From positions 4,712,001-4,776,000 of the forward strand of contig NZ_JAFQ01000004.1 of the NCBI RefSeq assembly GCF_000526215.1: a stretch of 64,000 nt of DNA, read 5' to 3'. Below, piece after piece: positions 53,168 through 63,368 of this stretch. Each line of letters begins with the position of its first letter. Within the stretch, counting starts at the first letter, position 1. The notes beneath the pieces were generated by a model. The model worked only from the letters and a program-made list of their open reading frames with translations, did no database searches and was not told where the DNA came from. A program made the position numbers and the translations under genes. The stretch is from Nocardia sp. BMG51109 (GTDB lineage Bacteria; Actinomycetota; Actinomycetes; Mycobacteriales; Mycobacteriaceae).

Positions 53168-54178
53168 GTGGTGTATGGGGAGCGAGTTCTGGTCGAGACG
53201 CTGGGGGAGCGCAATACGTGGACGGCTCTGGCCGTCGACGGGCGCCCGGCACAGTGGCGTTCGCTGGTGCGGGTGCTGCCGCCGAGAATGCTCGGCGTCC
53301 TCGCCGATGCGCACGACCGCCGCGAGCCGGTCGACACATGGTTGTCGTCGTGGCTGCCGGGCGACCGGCGCACGATGGCGGTGTCCGCGACGCCGATGGT
53401 CGGTCCGGGCCGTCGGGTGCACAGCGTCCAGATGCGCAGTACGCCCGATGGTTCGGCGCTGCCGGATCTCTATACCGTTGCGGCATTCGGATATTCGGTG
53501 CCGGAACGCTCGATTCGACTCGGAGACAACACCTTCGACTGGGACCTTCCCGCCGGCCGCGCGAGTTGGACGGTGCCGGAGGCATTCCGGTTCGTCGAAC
53601 GGTTCGACCGCTCGATGGAGCTGATCCTGCACACCCTGGACCCGCCCGACCGGCTGCGCTGGACGGCCGATATCACCGTCACCATGGCCGGCGCGCCCCG
53701 CCGGATCCGCCTGGCCCTGCGCTCCGATCCGGACAACCGGCTGCTGTGGCGCGGCCTGCTGCACGATGTGACCGATTCGCTTGCTCCCGAACCGATCTCA
53801 CTCGAAGGCGCCACGCTGTCGGCGCTGGGGCGGCAGCAGGAGGGCCACCACCTGGCACTCACCGCGGTGCGCGATGTACGCCTGATCCGATGGATCACCG
53901 AACCGGTACCGGAGGTCCGATGGCACGGCACCGCCGACTCTCGGGACACACCCCATCCGGACGATATGGCCCGCATCTGCACGGCGATCGGCGACATGGT
54001 GCGCGGCGCCTGCACACACACGTATCTCGAGGGAATTCGCCTGCGCCGCATCGGCACCGGCTGGGTGGTCGTAGACGCCCGCTGCACCGTCCTGCCGGCG
54101 CCGAACGCCCCGGCCCTGATGTTGGTGGAGTTGACGGTCACAGGCACCTCGGATGCCCCCGATCCGGCCGAGCCGTGA
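53168..54178 (+). CDS. Actinobacterial protein of unknown function
   Basis: 336 residues from GTG 53168, after GGAGGAGGGG. It looks like two repeated mixed alpha/beta domains (VDTWLSSWLPGDRRTMAVSATPMV...VHSVQMRSTPDGSALPDLYTVAAFGYSVPE, then a second about residues 150-320 ending VRGACTHTYLEGIRLRRIGTGWVVVDARCTVLP). This is reminiscent of PAS/GAF-type sensor folds in mycolate-forming bacteria. No catalytic motif is visible. It may be a DUF5593-type protein, but I am not sure. It ends 230 bp from the accD6 stop, convergent. Confidence 0.68.
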   Translation: MVYGERVLVETLGERNTWTALAVDGRPAQWRSLVRVLPPRMLGVLADAHDRREPVDTWLSSWLPGDRRTMAVSATPMVGPGRRVHSVQMRSTPDGSALPDLYTVAAFGYSVPERSIRLGDNTFDWDLPAGRASWTVPEAFRFVERFDRSMELILHTLDPPDRLRWTADITVTMAGAPRRIRLALRSDPDNRLLWRGLLHDVTDSLAPEPISLEGATLSALGRQQEGHHLALTAVRDVRLIRWITEPVPEVRWHGTADSRDTPHPDDMARICTAIGDMVRGACTHTYLEGIRLRRIGTGWVVVDARCTVLPAPNAPALMLVELTVTGTSDAPDPAEP

Positions 54179-54378
54179 ACATGGCCCGACGCGCTCACCC
54201 GCGGCCCGGTCGGCGGCTACTGTCGCCCGCCGGTCCGTCGGCGCGTGGATCTCATGGGCGGTCTCCCGGGCGGAGCCGCGAAGCCCACGGGGTGTCGCTC
54301 CGCGGTGCTGTGAAAACACCCGTACCGACGACGGAGCGGGCGGCCCGATCGTCGGACCGTCCGCTCCTGTGGCACAAC

Positions 54379-54414
54379 GGTTTACAGGGTTTACAGGGTT
54401 TACAGGGTTTACAG
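54379..54414. repeat. Four perfect 9-bp tandem repeats over the accD6 stop codon
   Basis: GGTTTACAG occurs four times in a row (54379, 54388, 54397, 54406). On the minus strand each unit contains TAA; the right-hand one holds the accD6 stop, so three further in-frame stops follow directly. Confidence 0.9.
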
Positions 54415-55854
54415 TGGGATGTTCTTGTTGTTGCTGGGCCGTGCGGGGGCCGACGCGAGGGCGGCGGCGATGGTGGAGCGGGTCTTGGCGGGGTCGATGA
54501 CCTCGTCCACGACGCCGATCGAGACGGCGCGGCCGACGCCGCCCGCGAGGGCCTCGTGCTCGGCGGTCAGCCGCTCGATCAGCGCCTCGCGCTCCTCCTC
54601 CGGGGCCTTGGCGATGGTCTTCTTGTGCAGGATGCCGACCGCGGCCTTGGCGCCCATGACGGCGACCTCGGACTCCGGCCACGCGTACACCGCGGTGGCG
54701 CCCAGCGAGCGGGCGTTCATGGCGATGTAGGCCCCACCGTAGATCTTGCGGGTGACCAGGGTGACGCGCGGCACGCGGGCCTCGGCGAAGGCGTGCAGCA
54801 GCTTGGCGCCGCGGCGCACCACGCCCTCCCATTCCATCCCGACACCGGGCAGATATCCGGGCACATCGGTGACGACCACCAGCGGGATGCCGAAGGAGTT
54901 GCACAGCCGCACGAAACGCGCTGCCTTCTCGGCACTTTCGGAGGTCAGGCAGCCACCCAGCCGCAGCGGATTGTTCGCCAGCACACCGACGGTGCGCCCG
55001 GCGAGGCGGCCGAGACCGGTGACGATGCTGCGCGCGTAACCGCCCTGCAGCTCCTCGAACGACGATTCGGTGTCGCCGTCGGGAGATTCGACATTGTCGA
55101 GCAGTTCGTGGACGACGGGCTTGACGTCGTAGGCGCGCTTGGCCGACGCCGGCAGCATCGCCTTCAGGTCGACGTCACCGTGTTCGGCGGCCAGCATGTC
55201 GAACTCGCCCTGTTCGGCGAACATCGACACCAGCTTGCGGCCGCGGTGCAGGGCATCGTCCTCGTCGTCGGCGACGATATGGGTGACGCCCGACTTCTTG
55301 CCATGCGTCTTCGGCCCGCCCAGGGTGGCCATGTCGACATCCTCACCGGTCACCGAGCGCACCACGTCGGGCCCGGTGACGAAGACCCGGCCCTCCGGCG
55401 CCATGATCACGATATCGGTGAGCGCGGGCCCGTAGGCGGCGCCACCGGCGGCGAAGCCGACCACGACGGAGATCTGCGGAACCAGGCCCGAGGCCCGGAC
55501 CATCGCCTCGAACACGGTGCCGACCGCGTGCAGCGCCTCGACACCCTCGGCCAGGCGGGCCCCGCCGGAATGCCAGATGCCGACCACCGGGATACCGGAA
55601 TCGATCGCCGTGTCGATCGCCGAGACGATGTGCTTGCAGCCCTCCACGCCCATGGCGCCGCCCATCACGGTGGCGTCCGAGCAGTACGCGACGGTGCGCA
55701 CGCCGTCGACCTCGCCGATGGCGGCCAGCGCGCCAGACTTGTCGCGGGGGTGCAGTGGTAACACGGTTCCGGGATCGAAGAAGCGCTGCAGCCGACTCAT
55801 CGGATCACGGGGATCGGTCGTGGTGTCCGCCTGGGCCGGGACCATCGTGGTCAT
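54409..55854 (-). CDS. accD6: Acyl-CoA carboxylase carboxyltransferase (AccD6)
   Basis: 481 residues of biotin-dependent carboxyltransferase beta type. The N-terminal half has VVGIWHSGGARLAEGVEALHAVG and SVVVGFAAGGAAYGPALTD; the C-terminal half has VVVTDVPGYLPGVGMEWEGVVRRGAKLLHAFAEA and VTLVTRKIYGGAYIAMNARSLGA, forming the two oxyanion holes. AccD6 makes malonyl-CoA for FAS-I/FAS-II in mycolate producers. GAGGAGAG precedes ATG 55854. It is last in the fabD-acpM-kasA-accD6 series; a long hairpin separates it from kasA. Confidence 0.93.
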   Translation of the reverse strand: MTTMVPAQADTTTDPRDPMSRLQRFFDPGTVLPLHPRDKSGALAAIGEVDGVRTVAYCSDATVMGGAMGVEGCKHIVSAIDTAIDSGIPVVGIWHSGGARLAEGVEALHAVGTVFEAMVRASGLVPQISVVVGFAAGGAAYGPALTDIVIMAPEGRVFVTGPDVVRSVTGEDVDMATLGGPKTHGKKSGVTHIVADDEDDALHRGRKLVSMFAEQGEFDMLAAEHGDVDLKAMLPASAKRAYDVKPVVHELLDNVESPDGDTESSFEELQGGYARSIVTGLGRLAGRTVGVLANNPLRLGGCLTSESAEKAARFVRLCNSFGIPLVVVTDVPGYLPGVGMEWEGVVRRGAKLLHAFAEARVPRVTLVTRKIYGGAYIAMNARSLGATAVYAWPESEVAVMGAKAAVGILHKKTIAKAPEEEREALIERLTAEHEALAGGVGRAVSIGVVDEVIDPAKTRSTIAAALASAPARPSNNKNIPL

Positions 55855-55909
55855 CGCGTTCTCTCCTCGGAGGGTGTGGAGCCGCCCGCGCGGCTGCGAA
55901 TGACGAAGT

Positions 55910-55959
55910 CCCGGTGGGGTTTTCGCGGCGGAATCGACCGCCGCGAAAACCCCACCGGG
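55910..55959. terminator. 22-bp perfect inverted repeat between kasA and accD6
   Basis: Positions 55910-55931 are the exact reverse complement of 55938-55959, with a 6-nt loop. The stem includes GTTTTCGCGG and lacks a T-run outside. It could terminate part of the transcription from the upstream FAS-II genes, or be a processing or stability element. Confidence 0.7.
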
Positions 55960-55988
55960 GTCGTGACGAAGTGGATCGGGACCGGTTG

Positions 55989-57239
55989 TCAGTACCGGCC
56001 GAAGGCGAGCGCCACGTTGTGCCCACCGAAGCCGAACGAATTGTTGATCGCGTACTCGATGTCCTGCCGGCGGGCCTCGCCGTGCACGACATCCAGGTCG
56101 ATCTCCGGATCCTGGTCTTCCAGGTTCAGGGTGGGCGGCACGATGCCGTCCCGGATGCTCATCACGGTGAGCACCGATTCGAGGGCGCCGACGGCACCGA
56201 TCGAGTGGCCCAGGGCGGACTTGGGCGCGTAGACCGAGGCGTGATTGCCGACGGCCTTGTTGATCGCGTTCGCCTCCGCCGTATCCCCGATCGGGGTGGC
56301 GGTCGCGTGCGCGTTCACGTGCGTGATGTCCTTGGCCGACAGTCCGGCGGTGCGCATCGCGCGCTCCATGGCGCGGGCCGCGCCGTTCCCCGAGGGCTCG
56401 GGGGCGACGAGGTGGAAACCGTCGGAGGTGATGCCCGCGCCCATCAGCCGGGCGTGGATGGTGGCCCCGCGCGCCTTGGCGTGCTCCTCGGTCTCGATGA
56501 CCATGAGCGCACCGGCCTCGCCGAAGACGAAGCCGTCGCGGGCGCTGTCGAACGGACGCGAGGCGGCCTTCGGATCCTCGTTGCGGGTGCTCATGGCGCG
56601 CATCATGGAGAACGCCGCGATCGGCACCGCGTCGATGTAACCTTCGACGCCACCGGTGACGACCATGTCGGCATCGCCCATCGCGATCATCCGCCAGGCA
56701 TTCGCCACGGCCTCCGAACCCGACGAACATGCCGAGACCGGCGTGACCACTCCTGCCCGGGCCTGCAATTCCAGACCCACCACAGCGGACGGCCCGTTCG
56801 GCATGACCATCTGAACTGCCAGCGGCGAGATCTTGCGGTAGCCACCGTTCTTCAGCTTGTCCACCGAGTCGATGAGGGCGTCGCTGCCCCCGAGGCCGGT
56901 GCCGATCGACACACCGAGTCGTTCGGGGTCGACCTCAGGGGAGCCTGCGTTGCGCCACACCTCGCGACCGAGAACGGTCGCGAGCTGTTCCACATACGCC
57001 ATGCGACGGCATTCGACCCGCGTGAGCAGGGTCTCCGGGCGCACCTTCAGGTGTCCGCCGATGCGGACCGGAAGGTCGTACTCCTCGACGAAGGGGTCCT
57101 CGAGCGTGTCGATACCGCTCTCGCCGTTGAGGAGTCCCTTCCACGTCGCATCGACGTCACCCGCGATCGACGTGGTCGCCGCCAGGCTCGTTACGACGAC
57201 GTTGGGGAAGTTCCCGTTCAAGGTGGAAGGAGTGGTCAC
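55989..57239 (-). CDS. kasA: Beta-ketoacyl-ACP synthase (KasA)
   Basis: 416 residues, closely following mycobacterial KasA along its length. Nucleophile Cys is in [17 protein letters not shown], the two His are in [12 protein letters not shown] and [15 protein letters not shown], and a Lys is in [10 protein letters not shown]. It elongates acyl-AcpM with malonyl-AcpM to make meromycolate precursors. GTG 57239 follows acpM by 11 bp. Only one Kas gene is present between acpM and accD6, whereas mycobacteria have kasA and kasB. The C-terminus [18 protein letters not shown] is intact. Confidence 0.95.
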   Translation of the reverse strand: MTTPSTLNGNFPNVVVTSLAATTSIAGDVDATWKGLLNGESGIDTLEDPFVEEYDLPVRIGGHLKVRPETLLTRVECRRMAYVEQLATVLGREVWRNAGSPEVDPERLGVSIGTGLGGSDALIDSVDKLKNGGYRKISPLAVQMVMPNGPSAVVGLELQARAGVVTPVSACSSGSEAVANAWRMIAMGDADMVVTGGVEGYIDAVPIAAFSMMRAMSTRNEDPKAASRPFDSARDGFVFGEAGALMVIETEEHAKARGATIHARLMGAGITSDGFHLVAPEPSGNGAARAMERAMRTAGLSAKDITHVNAHATATPIGDTAEANAINKAVGNHASVYAPKSALGHSIGAVGALESVLTVMSIRDGIVPPTLNLEDQDPEIDLDVVHGEARRQDIEYAINNSFGFGGHNVALAFGRY

Positions 57240-57250
57240 GGTGTCGGCCC

Positions 57251-57553
57251 TTACTCGGCCTGGCCGAACTTGGCCTTGAGCTCCTCGGCCGCATCGGCGT
57301 TCTCGGCCTCGAGCTTCTGGATGTAGCCCACGGCGTCGCCCACCGTCTTGAGGCTGGCGAGATCCTCGTCGGGGATCTTGACGCCGTACTTGTCCTCGGT
57401 CTGCACCGCGATCTCGACCATCGACAGCGAGTCGATGTCCAGGTCGTCGACGAAGGACTTCTCGATCGTCACCTCGGAGGGCTCGATGCCGGTCACCTCT
57501 TCGATGATCTTGCCGAGCTCTTCGACGATCTGTTCCTGGGTCAGAGCGGCCAC
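57251..57553 (-). CDS. acpM: Meromycolate-extension acyl carrier protein (AcpM)
   Basis: 100 residues. The phosphopantetheine site is Ser42 in [12 protein letters not shown]. The C-terminal tail beyond the ACP fold ([19 protein letters not shown]) matches the extension that sets AcpM apart from ordinary ACPs. GTG 57553 has GGGAG upstream. It carries the growing chain between FabD, KasA and the FAS-II reductases. Confidence 0.95.
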   Translation of the reverse strand: MAALTQEQIVEELGKIIEEVTGIEPSEVTIEKSFVDDLDIDSLSMVEIAVQTEDKYGVKIPDEDLASLKTVGDAVGYIQKLEAENADAAEELKAKFGQAE

Positions 57554-57668
57554 TTGGTGGCTCCCTTCTAGTTACTCTCTAGCGTCCGATTGTTTCTTCG
57601 GTTCGAGACGGTCGAACGTTTCCCGCCCGTCTCGTTCGCGGCCGCATCGTTGCGTGCCGCGAGGAAAG

Positions 57669-58592
57669 CTATCCGTCTGCCGACAGATCGGCCAACGCGG
57701 GGATGGCGGGGACGTCCTCGGGAGTCTTCAGCGCCAGGTTCGGGGTGCCCTTGAGCTCCCGCTTGGCGATGCCGACCAGGGTTCCCGCAGGTGGCAGCTC
57801 GGCCACTCCGGAGACCCCTGCCGCGCGGACGGTTTCGGTGCACAGGTCCCACCGGACGGGCCGGGTGACCTGCGCCGCGAGCTTCTCGACGGCGTCATTG
57901 CCCGAAGCGACCGGCCGACCGTCGTAATTCGACAGTAGGGTCCGGCTGGGCTCGCCCGGAACGATCTGCGAGATGGCTTCCGTCACAGCGTCCTGGGCGG
58001 GTGCCATGAACGCCGTGTGGAAGGCACCCGCGACGGGCAGTGCGCGGATGCGTGCCTTCTCCGGCGGATTCTCCGCCAGTTCCGCCAGCGCGGTCAGCCG
58101 GCCGGCGGCCACGATCTGTCCGGCCGCATTGCGATTGGCCGCTACGAGATCGAGTTCGGCGAGCCGGTCGAGCACGGCGGTCTCGTCGCCGCCGAGGACG
58201 GCGGACATGCCGGTCGGTTCCAGCGCACAGGCCTTGGCCATCTCCGTACCGCGGATGGCGGCCAGCCGCACCGCGTCGTCCGGCGTGATGACGCCGGCGA
58301 TGGCGGCGGCGGCGAGTTCACCGACCGAATGTCCGGCGACGATGGTGTCGGCCGGTACGGATTCCTCCGTGATCTCCGCGAACGCGAGCAGCGCCGCGGC
58401 GACGACGAGGGGTTGGGTCACTGCGGTGTCGGTGATCTCCTCCTTGGTAGCCGTGGTGCCGAGTCGCACCAGGTCCAGGCCGGAGGCCTTGGACCACAGT
58501 TCGAGGCGGTCGCGCGCGCCGGGTAGATCGAGCCAAGGCGCGAGCATGCCGGAAGTCTGGGAGCCCTGTCCGGGGGCGTACAACGCGATCAC
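57669..58592 (-). CDS. fabD: Malonyl-CoA:ACP transacylase (FabD)
   Basis: 307 residues: IALYAPGQGSQTSGMLAPW at the start, nucleophile Ser89 in IVAGHSVGELAAAAI, and a later His in PVAGAFHTAFM. It loads malonate onto AcpM. The frame is open to 58691. GTG 58592 gives the mycobacterial-like N-terminus; a GTG at 58607, with GGGAG upstream, is a real alternative. It is the first FAS-II gene after mabR; the 127-bp gap holds a symmetric site matching the MabR box. Confidence 0.93.
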   Translation of the reverse strand: MIALYAPGQGSQTSGMLAPWLDLPGARDRLELWSKASGLDLVRLGTTATKEEITDTAVTQPLVVAAALLAFAEITEESVPADTIVAGHSVGELAAAAIAGVITPDDAVRLAAIRGTEMAKACALEPTGMSAVLGGDETAVLDRLAELDLVAANRNAAGQIVAAGRLTALAELAENPPEKARIRALPVAGAFHTAFMAPAQDAVTEAISQIVPGEPSRTLLSNYDGRPVASGNDAVEKLAAQVTRPVRWDLCTETVRAAGVSGVAELPPAGTLVGIAKRELKGTPNLALKTPEDVPAIPALADLSADG

Positions 58593-58656
58593 TTCTCTAC
58601 CAAACACCGTGTGAGGCTCCCGCGGAGATGTCGACGCGAATGAAGCTTGTCGATCG

Positions 58657-58679
58657 CTTTTGTTCGGACCCCACAAAAG
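58657..58679. promoter_or_regulatory. MabR-box-like operator in the fabD promoter
   Basis: CTTTTGT (58657-58663) and ACAAAAG (58673-58679), a perfect 7-bp dyad with a 9-nt gap. The core TTTTGT-N9-ACAAAA agrees with the motif I recall as reported for mycobacterial MabR. It lies 65 bp upstream of the fabD start and just downstream of mabR itself. Confidence 0.75.
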
Positions 58680-58719
58680 AGCATGTGGCATGTCGCGATC
58701 GACCGATTCGCCGGGTCTG

Positions 58720-60048
58720 TTACACCCCGTCGTCGTAGTAGGTCGTGGATGAGGCTTCTGGGACAGAAGTGGGCGATTCGTTACGAGTTCGTGTCAGCCG
58801 ACCTACTGTGGCGGCGATCCGGAGCACGTAGGCATCCCGCGGATTCATCGGATCGCGGCCCGTGATGTCGGCGATACGCTTCAGCCGATAGCGGACCGTA
58901 TTTGGATGAACGAACAGCTGGCGGGCGCAAGTCTCGACGGCTCCGCCGCAATCCAGATAGGCATCCAGGGTGTCGGCCAGGGCCGACCCGGCGGCGGACA
59001 ACGGTAGCACAAGATACTCGTTCAGGGCGTCGACCGCAGCGCGATCGCCGAGCAGCGCCCGTTCGGGCAGCAGTTCCGAGGCATGCACCGGTCGCGGGGC
59101 CCCGCGCCAGCCCACCACGGCCTCCATGCCGGCCATCGCCTCGACCGCGCTGACGTGCGCCGCCGACAGCGTGCGGGTGGTCGGCCCGATCACCACCGGG
59201 CCGTCGGAGAACGATTCGGCCAGCAGGTCCACCAGGAAGGGAGACGGATAGCCGATATCCCCGAGATTGCCGCTGACCACCATCACCAGCCGCGAACCCT
59301 GTATCACCGCCAGCGCCGCGCGTCCGTGCCGGGCGGCGAGGGTGTGCACCGAGCCGACCACGGTGACCTGGTCGCTCGGGGGAGTGCCGACCAGCACCGT
59401 CGCCGGTGCGGTGGCGTCCCAGTTCAAGGTGGCCGCGCGCGAGAGCATTTCGGGGCCGGTGTCGCCGCGCACAACGGCGTCGACGACGAGCGCCTCCAGC
59501 CGGGTGTCCCACGCGCCCCGCGACTCGGCCGCGCTGGCGTACACCGAGGCGGCGGCGAAGCCGAGTTCGCGGCCGTAGCGCAGCACCGCCTCGGTCAGCG
59601 CGACCAGCTGCCGGTCGTTGCGGGCCAGCGCCGGCAGCCACTGCTCGAAGAACTCCATGGCCACCCGGACCATGTCCACGGTCTGGCGCAGGGTCAGCCG
59701 CCGGGCCAGATCCTGCGGAATCACCTGGAAGGCATCGAGACTGAACCGGATGTCGCTCTCCGGGTCCTGCAGCCACTCCAGGAAGTTCACCACCGCGGTC
59801 TGCACCAGCATCTGCACGCCCGCCCGCTGCGCGGCGTCCAGATCGCCGAAGAACGGCAGCCGGTCCTCCATCGACGCGATCGCCTCGGTGGACAGCCGGC
59901 CGGAGAACTGCTTGACCCGCTTGAGCAGGGTGTCCGGCAGCGGGTCGCGGGTCTGCTGATACGGCGACAGCGCGCCGGTCGGCAGGTATACCTCGTGCTC
60001 GGAGGACGTGTCGGAGATCCGGCGCGGTCGCGGCGGTTTACGTTCCAC
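58720..60048 (-). CDS. mabR: PucR-type regulator of mycolate synthesis (MabR)
   Basis: 442 residues. The N-terminal helical sensing region (LLKRVKQFSGRLSTEAIASMEDRLPFFGDLDAAQRAGVQ...) leads to a middle CdaR-like domain and a C-terminal PucR helix-turn-helix (CARQLFVHPNTVRYRLKRIADITGRDP). Its place between aceE and fabD is that of MabR (Rv2242), an acyl-CoA-responsive activator of the FAS-II operon; in Streptomyces the equivalent is FasR. GTG 60048 follows AGGAGAG. The third PucR-fold protein in this window. Confidence 0.92.
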   Translation of the reverse strand: MERKPPRPRRISDTSSEHEVYLPTGALSPYQQTRDPLPDTLLKRVKQFSGRLSTEAIASMEDRLPFFGDLDAAQRAGVQMLVQTAVVNFLEWLQDPESDIRFSLDAFQVIPQDLARRLTLRQTVDMVRVAMEFFEQWLPALARNDRQLVALTEAVLRYGRELGFAAASVYASAAESRGAWDTRLEALVVDAVVRGDTGPEMLSRAATLNWDATAPATVLVGTPPSDQVTVVGSVHTLAARHGRAALAVIQGSRLVMVVSGNLGDIGYPSPFLVDLLAESFSDGPVVIGPTTRTLSAAHVSAVEAMAGMEAVVGWRGAPRPVHASELLPERALLGDRAAVDALNEYLVLPLSAAGSALADTLDAYLDCGGAVETCARQLFVHPNTVRYRLKRIADITGRDPMNPRDAYVLRIAATVGRLTRTRNESPTSVPEASSTTYYDDGV

Positions 60049-60136
60049 TACTCCATACTCTCCTGCGGTGGCGGCGCGCCCCGCATGCCCCCGGTTCCGT
60101 CGGTGCGCCGTCGACCGTATGGCCGGGCCCGAGACC

Positions 60137-60177
60137 CCCGCCGTCCCGGCGTGTCGTCTGCACGCCGGGACGACGGG
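60137..60177. terminator. Hairpin after aceE
   Basis: A 17-bp stem pairs 60137-60153 with 60161-60177 (one G-U) across a 7-nt loop. It begins 7 bp downstream of the aceE stop (60184) and precedes mabR. It lacks a clear T-run but is strong enough for termination in high-GC DNA. Confidence 0.65.
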
Positions 60178-60183
60178 AGGTGC

Positions 60184-63096
60184 TCACGCCAACTGTTCCT
60201 CGGTGCTGGTCGACTGTTCCGCGCCGGCCACGTCGTCGATGCGGTAGCGGGTGGCGGCCTCGGTGACCTTGGCCTGGTCGATCCGGCCGGCGCGGGCCAG
60301 CGCCTGCAGGGCGGCGACCGCGATCGACTGGGCGTCGACGTTGAACACCCGCCGCGCGGCCGGGCGGGTGTCGGAGAAACCGAACCCGTCGGTGCCCAAG
60401 GTGACGTAGTCGCCCGGCACCCACTTGCGGATCTGGTCCTGCACCGAGCGCAGCCAGTCCGAGGCGGCGACGAACGGGCCCGCCTGGCCCTCCGCGAAAC
60501 CGGGGGCCTGCGACAGCGCCTGGGTGACATAGGGAACGCCCGGATCGGTGCCGGGATCGTGCAGGGCGGCGATCTCCTTGGCCACCGCCTCCTTGCGCAA
60601 TTCGCCCCACGACGTCACCGACCAGACGTCGGCCTGCACGCCCCACTCCGACGACAGCAGCTCCTGCGCGCGCAGCCCGTCGGGCACGGTCACGCCGGAC
60701 ACCAGGATCTGGGCGCGGACCTCGCCGGCGCCGCCGCGCTTGTACAGATAGACGCCCTTGAGCAGACCCTCGATATCGAGGTCGTCCGGCTCGGCCGGCT
60801 GCGGGTAGGGCTCGTTGTACATGGTGATGTAGTAGATGACGCTCTCGCCGCCGAAGCCGTCGCCCTCCCGGTGCGCGTGGGTGCCGGGCAGCACGGTCGA
60901 TTCCGGCGCCGGCTGCCCGCCGCCGTACATCCGCCGCAGGCCGTCGCGCACGATGTGGGCGATCTCGAAGGAGAACGCGGGATCGTAGGCCACCACCGCC
61001 GGATTGGTGGACGCCAGCAGCAGTGAATGACCGTCGTTGTGCTGCAACCCCTCACCGGTCAGCGTGGTCCGCCCGGCGGTGGCGCCCAGAATGAATCCGC
61101 GCGCCATCTGGTCGGCCGCCGCCCACAGCCCGTCGCCGGTGCGCTGGAAGCCGAACATCGAGTAGAAGATGTACAGCGGGATCATCGGCTCGCCCTGGGT
61201 GGCGTACGCGGTACCGGCCGCGGTGAACGACGCGGTCGACCCGGCCTCGTTGATGCCCTCGTGCAGGATCTGGCCCACTTGGCTTTCCTTGTAGGCGAGC
61301 ATCAGCTCCGCGTCGACCGAGGTATACAGCTGGCCGTTGCGGTTGTAGATCTTCAGCGAGGGAAACCACGAATCCATGCCGAAGGTGCGTGCCTCGTCGG
61401 GGATGATGGGAACGATCCGCTTGCCGATCTCCTTGTCCCGCAACAACTCCTTCATCAGGCGCACGAACGCCATCGTGGTGGCGACGTTCTGCTTGCCCGA
61501 TCCCTTGCGCACCGTGCGGTAGGGCTCGTCGCCGGGCAGCTGCAGCGGCTTGGCCGCCGTGCGCCGCTCCGGCAGGAAACCGCCGAGGGACCGCCGGCGG
61601 TCCAGCATGTACTGGATGGCCGGGTCGTCCTTGCCGGGGTGGTAGTAGGGCGGCAGGTAGGGGTCGGCCTCGAGCTGCTCGTCGGTGATCGGGATGCGCT
61701 GCACGTCGCGGAACGCCTTCAGGTCGTCCAGCGTCATCTTCTTCATCTGGTGCGTGGCGTTGCGGGCCTCGAAGTGCTTGCCGAGGCCGTAGCCCTTGAT
61801 GGTCTTGGCCAGGATCACCGTCGGCTGCCCCTGGTGCGCCAGCGCCGCCGCGTAGGCCGCGTAGATCTTGCGGTAGTCGTGGCCGCCGCGCTTGAGGTTC
61901 CAGATCTGCTGATCCGACAGGCCCTTCACCAGTTCCTTGGTGCGCGGGTCGCGGCCGAAGAAGTGCTCGCGCACGTAAGCGCCGTCGTTGGCCTTGTAGG
62001 TCTGGTAATCGCCGTCGGGGGTGGAGTTCATCAGGTTGACCAGGGCGCCGTCGCGGTCGGCGCTCAGCAGCGTGTCCCACTCGCGGCCCCAGATGACCTT
62101 GATGACGTTCCAGCCGGCGCCGCGGAAGAACGACTCCAGCTCCTGGATGATCTTGCCGTTGCCGCGCACCGGGCCGTCCAGCCGCTGCAGGTTGCAGTTG
62201 ATGACGAAGGTCAGATTGTCCAGGCCCTCGTTGGCGGCGACCTGGATCAGGCCGCGCGACTCCGGCTCGTCCATCTCGCCGTCGCCCAGGAACGCCCACA
62301 CGTGCTGATCGGAGGTGTCCTTGATCCCGCGATCGTGCAGGTAGTGGTTGAACCGGGCCTGGTAGATGGCGTTCATCGGGCCCAATCCCATGGACACCGT
62401 GGGGTATTCCCAGAAGTCGGGCATCAGGCGCGGGTGCGGGTACGACGACAGGCCGTGGCCCGGGCCGCCGTGGCTGTACTCCTGGCGGAACCCGTCGAGC
62501 TGATCCTCGGTGAGCCGGCCCTCGAGGAACGCGCGGGCGTACATGCCGGGGGAGGCGTGGCCCTGGAAGAAGATCTGGTCGCCGCCGCCGGGGTGATCCT
62601 TGCCGCGGAAGAAGTGGTTGAAGCCGACCTCGTACATCGCCGCCGACGAGGCGTAGGTCGAGATGTGGCCGCCCACACCGATTCCGGGCCGCTGCGCGCG
62701 ATGCACCATGATCGCGGCGTTCCAGCGGATCCAGGCGCGGAAGCGGCGCTCGACCTCCTCGTCGCCGGGGAACCAGGGCTCGTTCTCGGTGGGGATCGTG
62801 TTGACGTAGTCGGTCGAGGTCAGCGAGGGAATGGCGACGTGGCGCTCACCGGCGCGCTCCAGCAGGCGCAGCATCAGGTAGCGGGCGCGGCCGGGGCCCT
62901 CGCGATCGAGCATCTCGTCGAAGGACTCCAGCCATTCGCCGGTCTCCTCCGGGTCGATGTCCGGTAGGTACGACGCCACCCCCTCCCGGATCACGCGCAC
63001 GCGCCCCCCGGCCGGCCGCGTGCGTGCCGACTCCTCGCCGGCGGTGGTGCCGTTGGCGGTGGAACTCGACGACATCGGGTGCATCAGGTCTGTCAA
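60184..63096 (-). CDS. aceE: Pyruvate dehydrogenase E1, homodimeric type (AceE)
   Basis: 970 residues if started at TTG 63096, which has GAGGAGC 7 nt upstream; ATG 63084 is the next choice. The protein follows mycobacterial AceE closely: [60 protein letters not shown], the thiamine-diphosphate motif [13 protein letters not shown]...[32 protein letters not shown], and [15 protein letters not shown]. It decarboxylates pyruvate and passes the acetyl unit to an E2. It has a few short insertions versus the mycobacterial enzyme (for example after RRMYGGG). No E2 or E3 gene is adjacent here. Confidence 0.96.
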   Translation of the reverse strand: MTDLMHPMSSSSTANGTTAGEESARTRPAGGRVRVIREGVASYLPDIDPEETGEWLESFDEMLDREGPGRARYLMLRLLERAGERHVAIPSLTSTDYVNTIPTENEPWFPGDEEVERRFRAWIRWNAAIMVHRAQRPGIGVGGHISTYASSAAMYEVGFNHFFRGKDHPGGGDQIFFQGHASPGMYARAFLEGRLTEDQLDGFRQEYSHGGPGHGLSSYPHPRLMPDFWEYPTVSMGLGPMNAIYQARFNHYLHDRGIKDTSDQHVWAFLGDGEMDEPESRGLIQVAANEGLDNLTFVINCNLQRLDGPVRGNGKIIQELESFFRGAGWNVIKVIWGREWDTLLSADRDGALVNLMNSTPDGDYQTYKANDGAYVREHFFGRDPRTKELVKGLSDQQIWNLKRGGHDYRKIYAAYAAALAHQGQPTVILAKTIKGYGLGKHFEARNATHQMKKMTLDDLKAFRDVQRIPITDEQLEADPYLPPYYHPGKDDPAIQYMLDRRRSLGGFLPERRTAAKPLQLPGDEPYRTVRKGSGKQNVATTMAFVRLMKELLRDKEIGKRIVPIIPDEARTFGMDSWFPSLKIYNRNGQLYTSVDAELMLAYKESQVGQILHEGINEAGSTASFTAAGTAYATQGEPMIPLYIFYSMFGFQRTGDGLWAAADQMARGFILGATAGRTTLTGEGLQHNDGHSLLLASTNPAVVAYDPAFSFEIAHIVRDGLRRMYGGGQPAPESTVLPGTHAHREGDGFGGESVIYYITMYNEPYPQPAEPDDLDIEGLLKGVYLYKRGGAGEVRAQILVSGVTVPDGLRAQELLSSEWGVQADVWSVTSWGELRKEAVAKEIAALHDPGTDPGVPYVTQALSQAPGFAEGQAGPFVAASDWLRSVQDQIRKWVPGDYVTLGTDGFGFSDTRPAARRVFNVDAQSIAVAALQALARAGRIDQAKVTEAATRYRIDDVAGAEQSTSTEEQLA

Positions 63097-63368
63097 GATC
63101 AAAGCTCCTCGTACAGGGGTGGACAAGCTGATGGCTCTAACCCCGGGTAGCCGCGCTGGTGGGCGGGCTATCCGTCGCTTACGGTTGGGGCGCATCTCAC
63201 ATACTTGCCGATGATGCGTCCCAGGTCATCATGTCAGCCGGAAATCCAGTACCGTTCTCCAGGCAGTGTGTGCGTGTGACGGGTCCGGTAGGCGGTGACG
63301 CGGGGCCACGGAGTACACCAGCAGCACCGCCGGATGGACACCGCCGAGGTCGAATAGCGGGGAGGATG

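Noticed and set aside
53113..55761. 882-codon plus-strand frame covering the accD6 region
   Set aside because: It is out of frame with the 53168 gene and antisense to accD6; no protein family is visible.
54409..56730. 773-codon minus-strand frame suggesting a larger AccD6
   Set aside because: The part upstream of 55854 lies out of frame within kasA and is not protein-like; a clear ribosome site marks ATG 55854.
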